Assembly (NCBI GenBank): GCA_038231955.1
Contig: JBBSIS010000190.1
Coordinates: forward strand, 1 to 6,325
Source: CADCTB01 sp038231955
GTDB taxonomy: Bacteria > Actinomycetota > Acidimicrobiia > Acidimicrobiales > AC-14
Length of the DNA stretch: 6,325 nucleotides
Direction: 5' to 3'
The translations under genes and the position numbers were made by a program. The notes beneath the pieces are model-generated. The model saw nothing but the letters and a program-made list of their open reading frames with translations. It was not told the DNA's origin and searched no databases. This document shows positions 1 through 5,621 of this stretch, piece after piece (the first letter of the stretch is position 1; the number at the start of each line of letters is the position of its first letter).

Positions 1-420
1 CACGACCGCAGAACGGCGGCCAAGGCGGGTGTCGACAGTACCGGCCACGGCATGGGCGGGGAGGGATCGGCGGGGGCGTGGCCGTCGAACCTGTTCGTGG
101 CGCCCGGGGCCCAGTCGCCCGAGGAGCTGATCGCGTCGGTGGCGCGAGGGCTGCTGGTGACGGAGTTCTGGTACACCCGCATCCTCGATCCCAAGACCCA
201 GGTGGTCACCGGCCTGACCCGCAACGGCACCTTCCTGATCGAGGACGGGCGGGTCGTTGGCGGGGTGCCCAACCTGCGCTTCACCCAGTCCTATGTCGAG
301 GCCCTGGCGCCGGGCAACGTGCTGGGTGTGGCCGACGACGCCCGTCTCTTCGCCGGCACCTCTCACGTGCCCTCGCTCCACCTGGCCAGTTGGAACTTCA
401 CCGGGGGAGCGCAGGGGTAG
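1..420 (+). CDS. TldD/PmbA (TldE-like) family metallopeptidase-related protein, C-terminal part
   Basis: The reading frame is open from the first base to a TAG stop, giving the last 139 residues of a protein whose 5' end lies outside the window. The visible part carries a 'RTAAKAGVDSTGHG' segment near its start, then 'LLVTEFWYTRILDP', 'VTGLTRNGTFLIEDG' and 'NLRFTQS'. I recognise these as the C-terminal domain of the TldD/PmbA family. Known family role: TldD and TldE (PmbA) form a heterodimeric cytoplasmic metalloprotease that trims peptides; the HExxxH zinc site sits in the N-terminal half of TldD and is absent from TldE. This tail looks more like actinobacterial TldE/PmbA than TldD, but the missing N-terminus prevents a firm choice. 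It ends 18 bp before dnaG and may be the first visible gene of the same operon. The ATG at 52 is internal, because conserved sequence continues upstream of it. Confidence 0.85.
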   Translation, partial: HDRRTAAKAGVDSTGHGMGGEGSAGAWPSNLFVAPGAQSPEELIASVARGLLVTEFWYTRILDPKTQVVTGLTRNGTFLIEDGRVVGGVPNLRFTQSYVEALAPGNVLGVADDARLFAGTSHVPSLHLASWNFTGGAQG

Positions 421-438
421 GGGCTACCGTCGCCCCCA

Positions 439-2223
439 ATGGGGATCCTGGCCGAGGACATCGAGCGGGTGCGGTCGGCGACCGACTTCGTTGCTGTCGC
501 CGGGGAGCACATCGCCCTCAAGCGGGTAGGGCGCAAATGGCAGGGTCTGTGCCCCTTTCACGCCGAAAAGTCCCCGTCGTTCTCCATCAACGCCGAGGAG
601 GGCCTGTACTACTGCTTCGGCTGCGGGGTGGGCGGCGACGTCATCACCTTCGTGCGGGAGGTCGAGCACCTCGATTTCGCCGATGCCGTCGAGCGCCTCG
701 CTGCCCGGGCCGGCCTCCAGGTCCGCCACGACACCGCCGTCGTCTCCGCCGAGCGCCAGCGCCGGGCCCGGCTGGTGGAGGTCATGGCCAGGGCGGTGGA
801 GTGGTACCACCACCGCCTGCTCTCCGGCCCCGACGCCGCGCCCGGCCGCGCCTACCTCCGGTCCCGGGGCTACGACGGCGATGTGGTCCGGGCCTACCGG
901 CTGGGCTGGGCGCCCGACGCCTGGGACGAGCTGAGCCGCGACCTGAAGGTGCCGGACGACGTCCTGCGCGACACCGGCCTGGGCTTCGTGAACAAGCGCA
1001 ACCGCCAGCAGGACTTCTTCCGAGGCCGGGTGCTGTTCCCCATCTTCGACGTTCGGGGCGACCCGGTGGCCTTCGGGGGCCGGCGCCTCGAGGCCGGCGA
1101 GGGGCCGAAGTACCGCAACTCCCCGGAGACGCCGCTGTACTCCAAGAGCCGGGTTCTCTATGGGCTGAACTGGGCCAAGGGAGCGATCGTGGAGACTTCG
1201 GAAGTGGTGGTGTGCGAGGGCTACACCGACGTGATCGGGCTGGCCCGGTCGGGCCTGAAGTCTGCGGTGGCCACATGTGGCACGGCCCTGTCCGACGACC
1301 ACGTTCGGGTGCTGAAGAACTTCGCCCGGCGGGTGGTCCTGGCCTACGACGCCGATGCCGCCGGGCAGGCGGCGGCCGAGCGGTTCTATGAGTGGGAGCG
1401 TCGTTACGAGCTGGATCTGGCCGTCGCCGACCTGCCCCCCGGCACCGACCCGGGTGCCTTGGCCAGCACGGACCCGGTGGCTCTGAAGGCGGCGGTGACG
1501 GGCGCCAAACCGTTCTTGACCTTTCGGGTCGATCGTCTCCTCGACCGCTGCGACCTGCGCACGCCTGGGGGGAAGGCCCGGGCGGCCGAGGCGGCCATGG
1601 CCGCGGTGCGCGAACACCCCAACGATCTCGTGCGCGAGCAGTACACCAGGCATGTGGAGGACCGGATCGGGATCGACCGGGACAGGCTCCGGGCCCTCTT
1701 GGAGGGGCGCCAGCCGGTGGCGCCGCTCGGTCCCGCCTCTCAGGCCGGGAGCAGGGTGGTGCTGGCCGCGTCGATCGAGGAGGAGGCGCTGCGCCTGGCC
1801 GTCCAGCGGCCGGAGGAAGTGGCGCAGTTCCTCCACGAGGTGCTCTTCGCCGACCCTCTCATGCTGGCCGGCTACCGGGCCTTGTGCTCGGCGGCCACGC
1901 TGGCCCAGGCCGTCGACTTCGCCCGGTCCCAGGAGGCCACGGTCGGCGGGCCGCAGCCGGAGGCGGCCAGGCTGCTCCAACGCCTGGCCGTCGAGGACGA
2001 CGCCGCCGCCGATACCGGGCGGGTTGTCGCCAACCTGGCCGAGCAGGCCGCAGCGCGCCTCGTCGCCGTGCTGGAGGCCGAGGCCCGCCGGACCGGCCAG
2101 CTCACCGACGAGGTCGGCTGGCTGAAGCTGAACATCGCCCAGCTCCGGGAGCCGGCGACCAGCGTGGATGCAACAGCCAGGTTGGTACGCTGGATGGTCG
2201 AGCGTTCCGAGGTGGAAGCATGA
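439..2223 (+). CDS. dnaG: DNA primase DnaG
   Basis: Bacterial replicative primase, 594 residues, which makes RNA primers for leading- and lagging-strand synthesis at the fork with DnaB helicase. The N-terminal CHC2 zinc ribbon shows Cys38, His41, Cys59 and Cys62 ('CPFH' and 'CFGC'). The catalytic core follows; 'GRVLFPIFDVRGDPVAFGGR' (about 196-215) and 'KYRNSPETPLYSKSRVLYGL' (about 224-243) are typical. The TOPRIM domain shows 'EGYTD' (Glu260, Asp264) and 'AYDADAAG' (Asp304, Asp306), the expected metal-binding acidic residues. Residues from about 440 to the end form a divergent helical C-terminal region in the position of the helicase-binding domain. Length is normal for the family. The ATG at 439 is the first possible start, since an in-frame TAG lies at 418-420. 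A G-rich tract near 408-423 is only a loose ribosome-binding site. The stop overlaps the rpoD start by 4 bp (ATGA), suggesting translational coupling. Confidence 0.97.
   Translation: MGILAEDIERVRSATDFVAVAGEHIALKRVGRKWQGLCPFHAEKSPSFSINAEEGLYYCFGCGVGGDVITFVREVEHLDFADAVERLAARAGLQVRHDTAVVSAERQRRARLVEVMARAVEWYHHRLLSGPDAAPGRAYLRSRGYDGDVVRAYRLGWAPDAWDELSRDLKVPDDVLRDTGLGFVNKRNRQQDFFRGRVLFPIFDVRGDPVAFGGRRLEAGEGPKYRNSPETPLYSKSRVLYGLNWAKGAIVETSEVVVCEGYTDVIGLARSGLKSAVATCGTALSDDHVRVLKNFARRVVLAYDADAAGQAAAERFYEWERRYELDLAVADLPPGTDPGALASTDPVALKAAVTGAKPFLTFRVDRLLDRCDLRTPGGKARAAEAAMAAVREHPNDLVREQYTRHVEDRIGIDRDRLRALLEGRQPVAPLGPASQAGSRVVLAASIEEEALRLAVQRPEEVAQFLHEVLFADPLMLAGYRALCSAATLAQAVDFARSQEATVGGPQPEAARLLQRLAVEDDAAADTGRVVANLAEQAAARLVAVLEAEARRTGQLTDEVGWLKLNIAQLREPATSVDATARLVRWMVERSEVEA
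2209..2215 (+). promoter_or_regulatory. Ribosome binding site of rpoD
   Basis: GAGGTGG lies inside the last codons of dnaG and ends 4 bases before the rpoD ATG; its GAGG core is 7 bases away. With the ATGA overlap this supports coupled translation of dnaG and rpoD and fixes the sigma factor start. Confidence 0.6.
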
Positions 2224-3638
2224 ACGAGCCGGAGGCGGGCGACCCAGCGGCACAGAGCGAGCCGGAGGCGGGCGACACTGCGGCCGCTGCCGTGGTCCCG
2301 CCCTCCGGCCTGGCCGCCGACACGTTCCTCCGGCTGCTCGGCGCGGGGCGCTTGCGCGGCGCGGTCACCGCCGACGAGGTGATGAGCGTGATGAAGGACG
2401 TCGAGCTCAGTCCCGAGGTCATCGATTCCGTGCGCAGCCGCCTGTCCGAGGCAGGCGTCCACCTCGACGAGAGCGACGTCGACCTCACCGCCGGGAATCT
2501 CGCTCTGCCCGCCGAAGGGCCCGTCGCCCCGTCCGGTGCCGGGGGGACGCCGATCGACCGTCCCGGGGCGGTCGTCCCCCCCGCGCCAGCCGCCGTCCCG
2601 TCGGTGGCGAAGACGCGGGGACAAGCCGCTCGCCCCCGGCGTACTGCGCCCAGCGCGTCGTCGGGTGCCGAGGGTAGCCGGGGTGACGACTCCGGGAGCG
2701 GCCGCTCGGCCGACCCGGTCCGGGCCTACCTGAAGGAGATCGGCAAGGTCAGTCTTCTCACCGGCGCCCAGGAGGTGGACCTGTCTCAGCGCATCGAGGC
2801 CGGCCTGCAGGCCGTGGCCGGGATTGCCGCGTTGGAGGACCGTTACGGCCTGGGGGTGGCCATTCCCGAGCACGAGTGCACCCCGCTGGAGCGCTTGGTT
2901 GCCGACGGGTTCCAGGCCAAGAAGCAGCTGATCGAGGCCAATCTGCGCCTGGTGGTGTCGATCGCCAAGCGCTACATGGGCCGGGGCCTGGCCTTGTTGG
3001 ACCTCATCCAGGAGGGGAACCTGGGCCTCATCCGGGCGGTCGAGAAGTTCGATTACACCAAGGGCTTCAAGTTCTCCACCTACGCCACCTGGTGGATCCG
3101 CCAGGCCGTCAGCCGGGCTATCGCCGACCAGGCCAGGACCATCCGCATCCCCGTGCACATGGTCGAGACCATCAATGCCGTGCTGCGGGTGCAGCGCACC
3201 CTGCTGCAGGAGACAGGCCACGAGCCTTCGGTGGAGGAGATCGCGGCCCGGGTCGACATGGCCCCGGACAGGGTCCGCGAGATTCAGCGCATCGCCCAGG
3301 AGCCCGTGTCGCTGGAGACCCCCGTGGGCCAGGAGGACGAGAGCCTCCTCGGTGATTTCATCGAGGACCGCCAAGCGGTGGAGCCGGCGGATGCCGCCGC
3401 TCGGGCCCTTCTCTCCGAGGCGGTGGGGGAGGCACTGGACGAGTTGACCCAGCGTGAACGGGACATCGTCCGGCTCCGCTTCGGCCTCGACGATGGGCAG
3501 GTCCGCACCCTCGAGGAGGTCGGTAAGGAGTTCGGCGTGACCCGCGAGCGGATACGCCAGATCGAGGCCAAGACCCTCGCCAAGCTCCGCCACCCCATCC
3601 GCAGCCAGAAGCTGCGCGATTACCTCGAAGAGGAGTAG
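2220..3638 (+). CDS. rpoD: Primary RNA polymerase sigma factor (RpoD/SigA/HrdB type)
   Basis: A 472-residue group 1 sigma-70 factor that directs RNA polymerase to housekeeping promoters. Region 1.1-like helices lie at about 31-85, followed by an Ala/Pro/Ser-rich linker (about 96-163). Region 1.2 starts at Asp165 ('DPVRAYLKEIGKVSLLT'). Region 2 runs from about 237 to 314 and includes 'LIEANLRLVVSIAKRYMGRG', 'DLIQEGNLGLIRAVEKFDY' and 'FSTYATWWIRQAVSRAIADQ', the core-binding and -10 recognition segments. Region 3 spans about 315-390. Region 4, from about 406, carries the -35 helix-turn-helix 'TLEEVGKEFGVTRERIRQIE' at about 430-449. The presence of region 1.1 and the intact region 2.4 argue for the essential primary factor rather than an alternative one. 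The start is set by the ATGA overlap with dnaG and by the GAGG at 2209-2212. An 18-base segment is duplicated near the 5' end, so the N-terminus repeats EPEAGD. The ferredoxin gene follows after 5 bp. Confidence 0.97.
   Translation: MNEPEAGDPAAQSEPEAGDTAAAAVVPPSGLAADTFLRLLGAGRLRGAVTADEVMSVMKDVELSPEVIDSVRSRLSEAGVHLDESDVDLTAGNLALPAEGPVAPSGAGGTPIDRPGAVVPPAPAAVPSVAKTRGQAARPRRTAPSASSGAEGSRGDDSGSGRSADPVRAYLKEIGKVSLLTGAQEVDLSQRIEAGLQAVAGIAALEDRYGLGVAIPEHECTPLERLVADGFQAKKQLIEANLRLVVSIAKRYMGRGLALLDLIQEGNLGLIRAVEKFDYTKGFKFSTYATWWIRQAVSRAIADQARTIRIPVHMVETINAVLRVQRTLLQETGHEPSVEEIAARVDMAPDRVREIQRIAQEPVSLETPVGQEDESLLGDFIEDRQAVEPADAAARALLSEAVGEALDELTQRERDIVRLRFGLDDGQVRTLEEVGKEFGVTRERIRQIEAKTLAKLRHPIRSQKLRDYLEEE
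2225..2276 (+). repeat. 19-bp direct repeat at the 5' end of rpoD
   Basis: CGAGCCGGAGGCGGGCGAC occurs at 2225-2243 and 2258-2276, a 33-bp period that keeps the reading frame and makes the sigma factor N-terminus read EPEAGD twice. It appears to be a small tandem duplication in the unconserved N-terminus. Each copy contains GGAGG, which could interact with the ribosome, but no start codon is suitably placed. Confidence 0.8.
3629..3635 (+). promoter_or_regulatory. Ribosome binding site of the ferredoxin gene, embedded in the end of rpoD
   Basis: AGAGGAG forms the last sense codons of rpoD, immediately before its TAG stop, and lies 8 bases before the ferredoxin ATG. It is the clearest Shine-Dalgarno sequence in the window and supports both the start at 3644 and co-translation on one message. 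Confidence 0.65.
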
Positions 3639-3643
3639 CCCCG

Positions 3644-3868
3644 ATGACGCGTTACCGGATCGAGGTCGACCGCGACACCTGTGCGGGCAGCGCCATCTGC
3701 GCAGGGGTCGCCCCGAGCCACTTCGAGATGGGCACAGACCACGTCGCCCGGGCCGTGGACGACGTGGTCGAGGCCGACGGCGTGGTGATCGACGCCGCCC
3801 TCAATTGTCCGGTCGACGCCATCATGGTCTTCGACGCCGACACCGGCGATGCGATCCCGGTGAGCTGA
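3644..3868 (+). CDS. Small [3Fe-4S]-type ferredoxin
   Basis: A 74-residue cytoplasmic electron carrier. The cluster ligands visible are Cys13 and Cys19 in 'CAGSAIC' and Cys55 in 'CPVDAI'. Position 16, Cys in [4Fe-4S] proteins, is Ser here, so the motif is C-x2-S-x2-C with a distal C-P. This is the pattern of single-cluster [3Fe-4S] ferredoxins, which in actinobacteria often feed electrons to cytochrome P450s or other oxygenases. The 'APSHFEM' segment after the second Cys and the acidic composition also fit. No P450 or ferredoxin reductase is in the window, so the partner is unknown. The ATG lies 5 bases after the rpoD stop with a strong ribosome binding site, so it is very likely co-transcribed with rpoD. 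Ser at position 16 leaves the exact cluster type (3Fe versus a labile 4Fe) unproven. Confidence 0.92.
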   Translation: MTRYRIEVDRDTCAGSAICAGVAPSHFEMGTDHVARAVDDVVEADGVVIDAALNCPVDAIMVFDADTGDAIPVS

Positions 3869-3899
3869 CCGCAGCGTGGCTCCGGGGGTGGTGCGGGAA

Positions 3900-4187
3900 T
3901 CAGTCCGGGGGGCCGGGCTGGCCGGGGACGATCAGGCCCGACGCCTCGGCGCGGTCGGCTCCGAGGCCGTTCAGGCCGTCTCCGCCGCGAGCGTCGGCCG
4001 TCGTGCGGGCCTTCTCCACGCCGTCCTCCACCACCGCCCTGGCCTTGTCGGCCACCTCTTCCAATGTGCCGGACCGTCGCAGCTTCGAGACCGCTCGGTT
4101 GATCTGGTCGTACCGTTGACGGCCCGCCTTGGTGCCCAAGTAGTACCCGCCGGCGAAGCCCGTCACCATGCCCAATCGGAATCTCAT
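3900..4187 (-). CDS. Small YtxH-like membrane-anchored protein
   Basis: A 95-residue protein encoded convergently to the ferredoxin gene; the two stop codons are 31 bp apart. The first 22 residues, 'MRFRLGMVTGFAGGYYLGTK', form a basic start followed by a short Gly-rich hydrophobic segment (GxxxGxxGG, glycine-zipper-like). An amphipathic stretch follows ('RQRYDQINRAVSKLRRS'), then a charged helical region (about 41-65) and a flexible Gly/Pro-rich tail. This organisation matches short YtxH-type proteins common in actinobacteria, which are thought to be membrane-attached; their function is not established. No strong Shine-Dalgarno sequence precedes the ATG; the nearest G-rich stretch is at about 4200-4206 (GGGG on the minus strand). 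The start codon shares the CATG at 4185-4188 with an ATG on the opposite strand, and its upstream DNA is the decayed gene described separately. A LexA-box-like palindrome lies 36 bp upstream of the start codon. Confidence 0.78.
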   Translation of the reverse strand: MRFRLGMVTGFAGGYYLGTKAGRQRYDQINRAVSKLRRSGTLEEVADKARAVVEDGVEKARTTADARGGDGLNGLGADRAEASGLIVPGQPGPPD

Positions 4188-4222
4188 GCGCTGTTCGTAC
4201 CCCGCGGCCCGAGAGTTGATGA

Positions 4223-4238
4223 TCGAACAGAGGTTCGA
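4223..4238. promoter_or_regulatory. Possible LexA (SOS) box
   Basis: TCGAAC-AGAG-GTTCGA is a perfect 6-bp inverted repeat with a 4-bp spacer. It equals the known mycobacterial/actinobacterial LexA operator form TCGAAC-N4-GTTCGA. It lies 36 bp upstream of the minus-strand YtxH-like start codon, a sensible place for an operator. The reservation is that the same bases are codons of the decayed gene on the plus strand, so the match could be accidental. No LexA-regulated repair gene is visible in the window. Confidence 0.4.
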
Positions 4239-4479
4239 CTACGCCGGCGAGGGCAGCAAGACGGACCGGATGGTCCTGCTTTGCGAACAGCGATCGGTTG
4301 ATGATCGCCTTCTTCTGGGCGTGGCTTCGGCGGTTCTTCACTATCGACGGGTCCAGGCTCCGCGCCCGCATCTATCTTCATGAGGGATCGGATCCGGAGG
4401 CCGCCACGGCGCACTGGTCCGTCGTGCCGGAATTCCTCCCTACTAATGTTACCTTCCTTACCGGGCAATTCCAGATGCG

Positions 4480-4492
4480 TCGATCCGATCGA
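4480..4492. repeat. Perfect short palindrome TCGATC-C-GATCGA
   Basis: A 6-bp inverted repeat around one central base, inside the decayed gene. It could be an operator or chance within coding remnants ('ASIRSN'). No regulator is suggested by its neighbours. Confidence 0.25.
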
Positions 4493-4574
4493 ACAAGCAT
4501 GAGCACGGCTGTGCCTATGTTCGGTATTCATGTTCGAAAAACCCATCGAGGGATTCTGGGTCTTGTACATGCCC

Positions 4575-4583
4575 TGCTAGCAT
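4575..4583 (+). promoter_or_regulatory. Possible extended -10 promoter for the tRNA pair
   Basis: TGC-TAGCAT fits the extended -10 form TGn-TAnnnT and lies 11 bp before the 5' end of tRNA-Asn, so transcription would start just upstream of the mature tRNA. No good -35 hexamer is present 17-18 bp upstream. The same bases encode 'LLAS' of the decayed gene, so this is tentative. Confidence 0.3.
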
Positions 4584-4594
4584 CTCCGTGTCGG

Positions 4595-4667
4595 TCCGGG
4601 GTAGCTCAATCGGCGGAGCAGGGGATTGTTAATCCCAAGGTTGTGGGTTCGAGTCCCACCCCCGGAG
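4595..4667 (+). tRNA. tRNA-Asn (anticodon GTT)
   Basis: A 73-base cloverleaf. The acceptor TCCGGGG (4595-4601) pairs with CCCCGGA (4660-4666), followed by discriminator G4667. The D arm GCTC/GAGC lies at 4604-4619. The anticodon stem GGGGA/TCCCA has loop TTGTTAA with anticodon GTT at 4628-4630. The T arm GTGGG-TTCGAGT-CCCAC is at 4643-4659. No CCA end is encoded; the next bases are CGT. The top pair of the anticodon stem (27-43) is G-A, a mismatch, while all other stems pair fully. It is separated from the next tRNA by 25 bp and probably shares its transcript. Confidence 0.95.
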
Positions 4668-4692
4668 CGTTCGGCCAGTAGGAACGAGTCGA

Positions 4693-4766
4693 GGGCCCGT
4701 AGCTCAGTCGGTCAGAGCAGCGGACTCATAATCCGTCGGTCGCTGGTTCGATCCCAGCCGGGCCCA
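4693..4766 (+). tRNA. tRNA with anticodon CAT (elongator Met, or Ile2)
   Basis: A 74-base cloverleaf. The acceptor GGGCCCG (4693-4699) pairs with CGGGCCC (4759-4765), with discriminator A4766. The D arm is GCTC/GAGC, the anticodon stem GCGGA/TCCGT has loop CTCATAA and anticodon CAT at 4727-4729, and the T arm is GCTGG-TTCGATC-CCAGC. CC follows A73 but the next base is G, so the full CCA is not encoded. It is not the initiator tRNA: the first acceptor pair is a normal G-C and the anticodon stem lacks the three consecutive G-C pairs of tRNA-fMet. CAT can also be read as Ile2 after lysidine modification of C34; the sequence alone does not separate the two, and Met is favoured only slightly. Confidence 0.93.
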
Positions 4767-4795
4767 CCGTTCCCCTCCGGCCTAGGGTGGCCGTC

Positions 4796-5596
4796 GTGGG
4801 AGCGCGAGGTGCCGTGGTGACCGCGGCCCTGACGTTCCTGGCCGCCTGTGCCGGGGGAGACGGTGTGGGTGACCGGCCCCCGACCCCGTCGACGTCGACC
4901 GGGTCACCGGTCGCCACAACGGCCGCGCCGACGGCTCTGTCGACCACCCCGGGCACCGCCCCGCCCACGTCTTCGGTGCTCCCGTCAGCCGGTCCCGTCA
5001 CCTTTCGGGCCCGCGGTTTCACCTTGCCCGCAGGGGCCGGTCTGCGGGTGGTCGTCCGGGCCGCGCTGCCGCGGGTAACGGTCCGTCGCACGGGCGCGGG
5101 CGGCCCGCTTTCGGTGTGCCCCGTTGCCGACGCCATGGCCGCCGTCGCCCCTGCCACCTGTTCCGATCTGGGGGTGGAGCGGGTCGTAGAGCTGGGCGCC
5201 GCCACCGGCGTCGAAGTGCGGGCCGGCGGGGTCGCGGCGAGCGTCGACGAGGTGACGGTCACCTACCTCCCGACTGACCGCGCCATGATCCTGGTGACCC
5301 CCGCCCGATCTCCGGGAAGCTGCCCGGCAACGGCCTGCGACGCCGCCTTCTCGCTGGGTTCTCCGCGAGCGGGGCCGTTCACGCTCGACGCGCCGGGATC
5401 GGAAGGCCGGCGCCGTCTCGTGCTGCAGGCGGTGAGCGTCGTCGGTGGGAACCCACGCGCCCTCGCCACCGTCGAAGGCGGCGGCGCATTGTCCATCAGG
5501 GCCACGTTGGAAGCCTCGGCCGAGGCTGTTGTTCTCTCCCATGAGCTGCTCGACGGCGCTGTGGGCGCCCTGGCCATGAAAATTTCCTGGCCCTGA
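4796..5596 (+). CDS. Putative lipoprotein of unknown function with Thr/Pro-rich linker
   Basis: A secreted lipid-anchored protein of about 266 residues; I do not recognise the family. A short N-terminus with one Arg leads into a hydrophobic stretch and the lipobox 'FLAAC', with the acylated Cys at residue 18. A Thr/Pro/Ser/Ala linker (about 27-62) then spans the envelope, followed by a domain of about 200 residues rich in short hydrophobic strands ('GLRVVVRAALPRVTVRR', 'EVTVTYLPTDRAMILVTP', 'RRLVLQAVSVVGG'), probably a beta fold. The mature domain has four Cys (108, 122, 176, 181), which could form two disulfides outside the membrane. GTG at 4796 is chosen because AGGG at 4784-4787 lies 8 bases upstream; the in-frame GTG at 4787 overlaps that site and would add three residues. 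The gene begins about 30 bp after the CAT tRNA with no terminator between them. A strong hairpin follows its stop. Confidence 0.8.
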   Translation: MGARGAVVTAALTFLAACAGGDGVGDRPPTPSTSTGSPVATTAAPTALSTTPGTAPPTSSVLPSAGPVTFRARGFTLPAGAGLRVVVRAALPRVTVRRTGAGGPLSVCPVADAMAAVAPATCSDLGVERVVELGAATGVEVRAGGVAASVDEVTVTYLPTDRAMILVTPARSPGSCPATACDAAFSLGSPRAGPFTLDAPGSEGRRRLVLQAVSVVGGNPRALATVEGGGALSIRATLEASAEAVVLSHELLDGAVGALAMKISWP

Positions 5597-5621
5597 CCGG
5601 TGTGGGCAACGCGCCCTTCGG

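Larger units (their letters stand above)
4186..4593 (+). pseudogene. Decayed LAGLIDADG-like (endonuclease-related) gene with three frameshifts
   Basis: No single frame is convincing, but joining frames gives one coherent protein. Segment one (to 4278) ends with 'YAGEGSKTDRMVL'. One extra base (C4279) shifts into segment two (4280-4453), with 'FANSDRLMIAFFWAWLRRFF', 'LRARIYLHEGSDPEAATAHW' and ending 'LPTNVT'. One base is missing at about 4454-4455. Segment three (4456-4539) then reads 'PYRAIPDASIRSNKHEHGCA' and 'YVRYSCSK'. One extra A in the A-run at 4537-4541 shifts into segment four, 'THRGILGLVHALLASP', which runs into tRNA-Asn. I recognise this series from memory as an actinobacterial family annotated as LAGLIDADG-like or hypothetical; 'YAGEGSK' resembles the first such motif. 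The family's usual N-terminal part, often a helix-turn-helix, is missing here because the YtxH-like gene occupies that space. The start coordinate is approximate; confident similarity begins at 4240. The frame continuity is seen in the sequence; the family name is less certain. Confidence 0.72.

Noticed and set aside
78..1391. Plus-strand open frame overlapping the TldD/PmbA end and dnaG
   Set aside because: Arg/Gly/Pro-rich out-of-frame reading with no domain; it spans two real genes.
424..2253. Long minus-strand open frame opposite dnaG
   Set aside because: It is a GC-bias shadow: low-complexity composition, no recognisable motif, and it lies fully opposite a well-conserved primase.
1872..3593. 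Long minus-strand open frame opposite dnaG end and rpoD
   Set aside because: Antisense shadow of rpoD; the plus strand has every sigma factor region.
3869..3899. Shared terminator between the convergent ferredoxin and YtxH-like genes
   Set aside because: Only a 5-bp CCGCA/TGCGG pairing with an 18-base loop and no T-run is visible; too weak to call.
4298..4681. Apparent 127-residue plus-strand gene
   Set aside because: Its end is translated tRNA-Asn ('GVAQSAEQ...VVGSSPTPG'), a well-known false protein. Its earlier part is real homology but belongs to the frameshifted remnant, not an intact gene.
4595..4796. Integration site (att) at the tRNA genes
   Set aside because: No repeated tRNA 3' end and no integrase is visible in the window.
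4626..4820. Apparent 64-residue plus-strand gene
   Set aside because: It is the translation of the two tRNA genes ('SSVGQSSGLIIRRSLVRSQP' is typical of translated tRNA).
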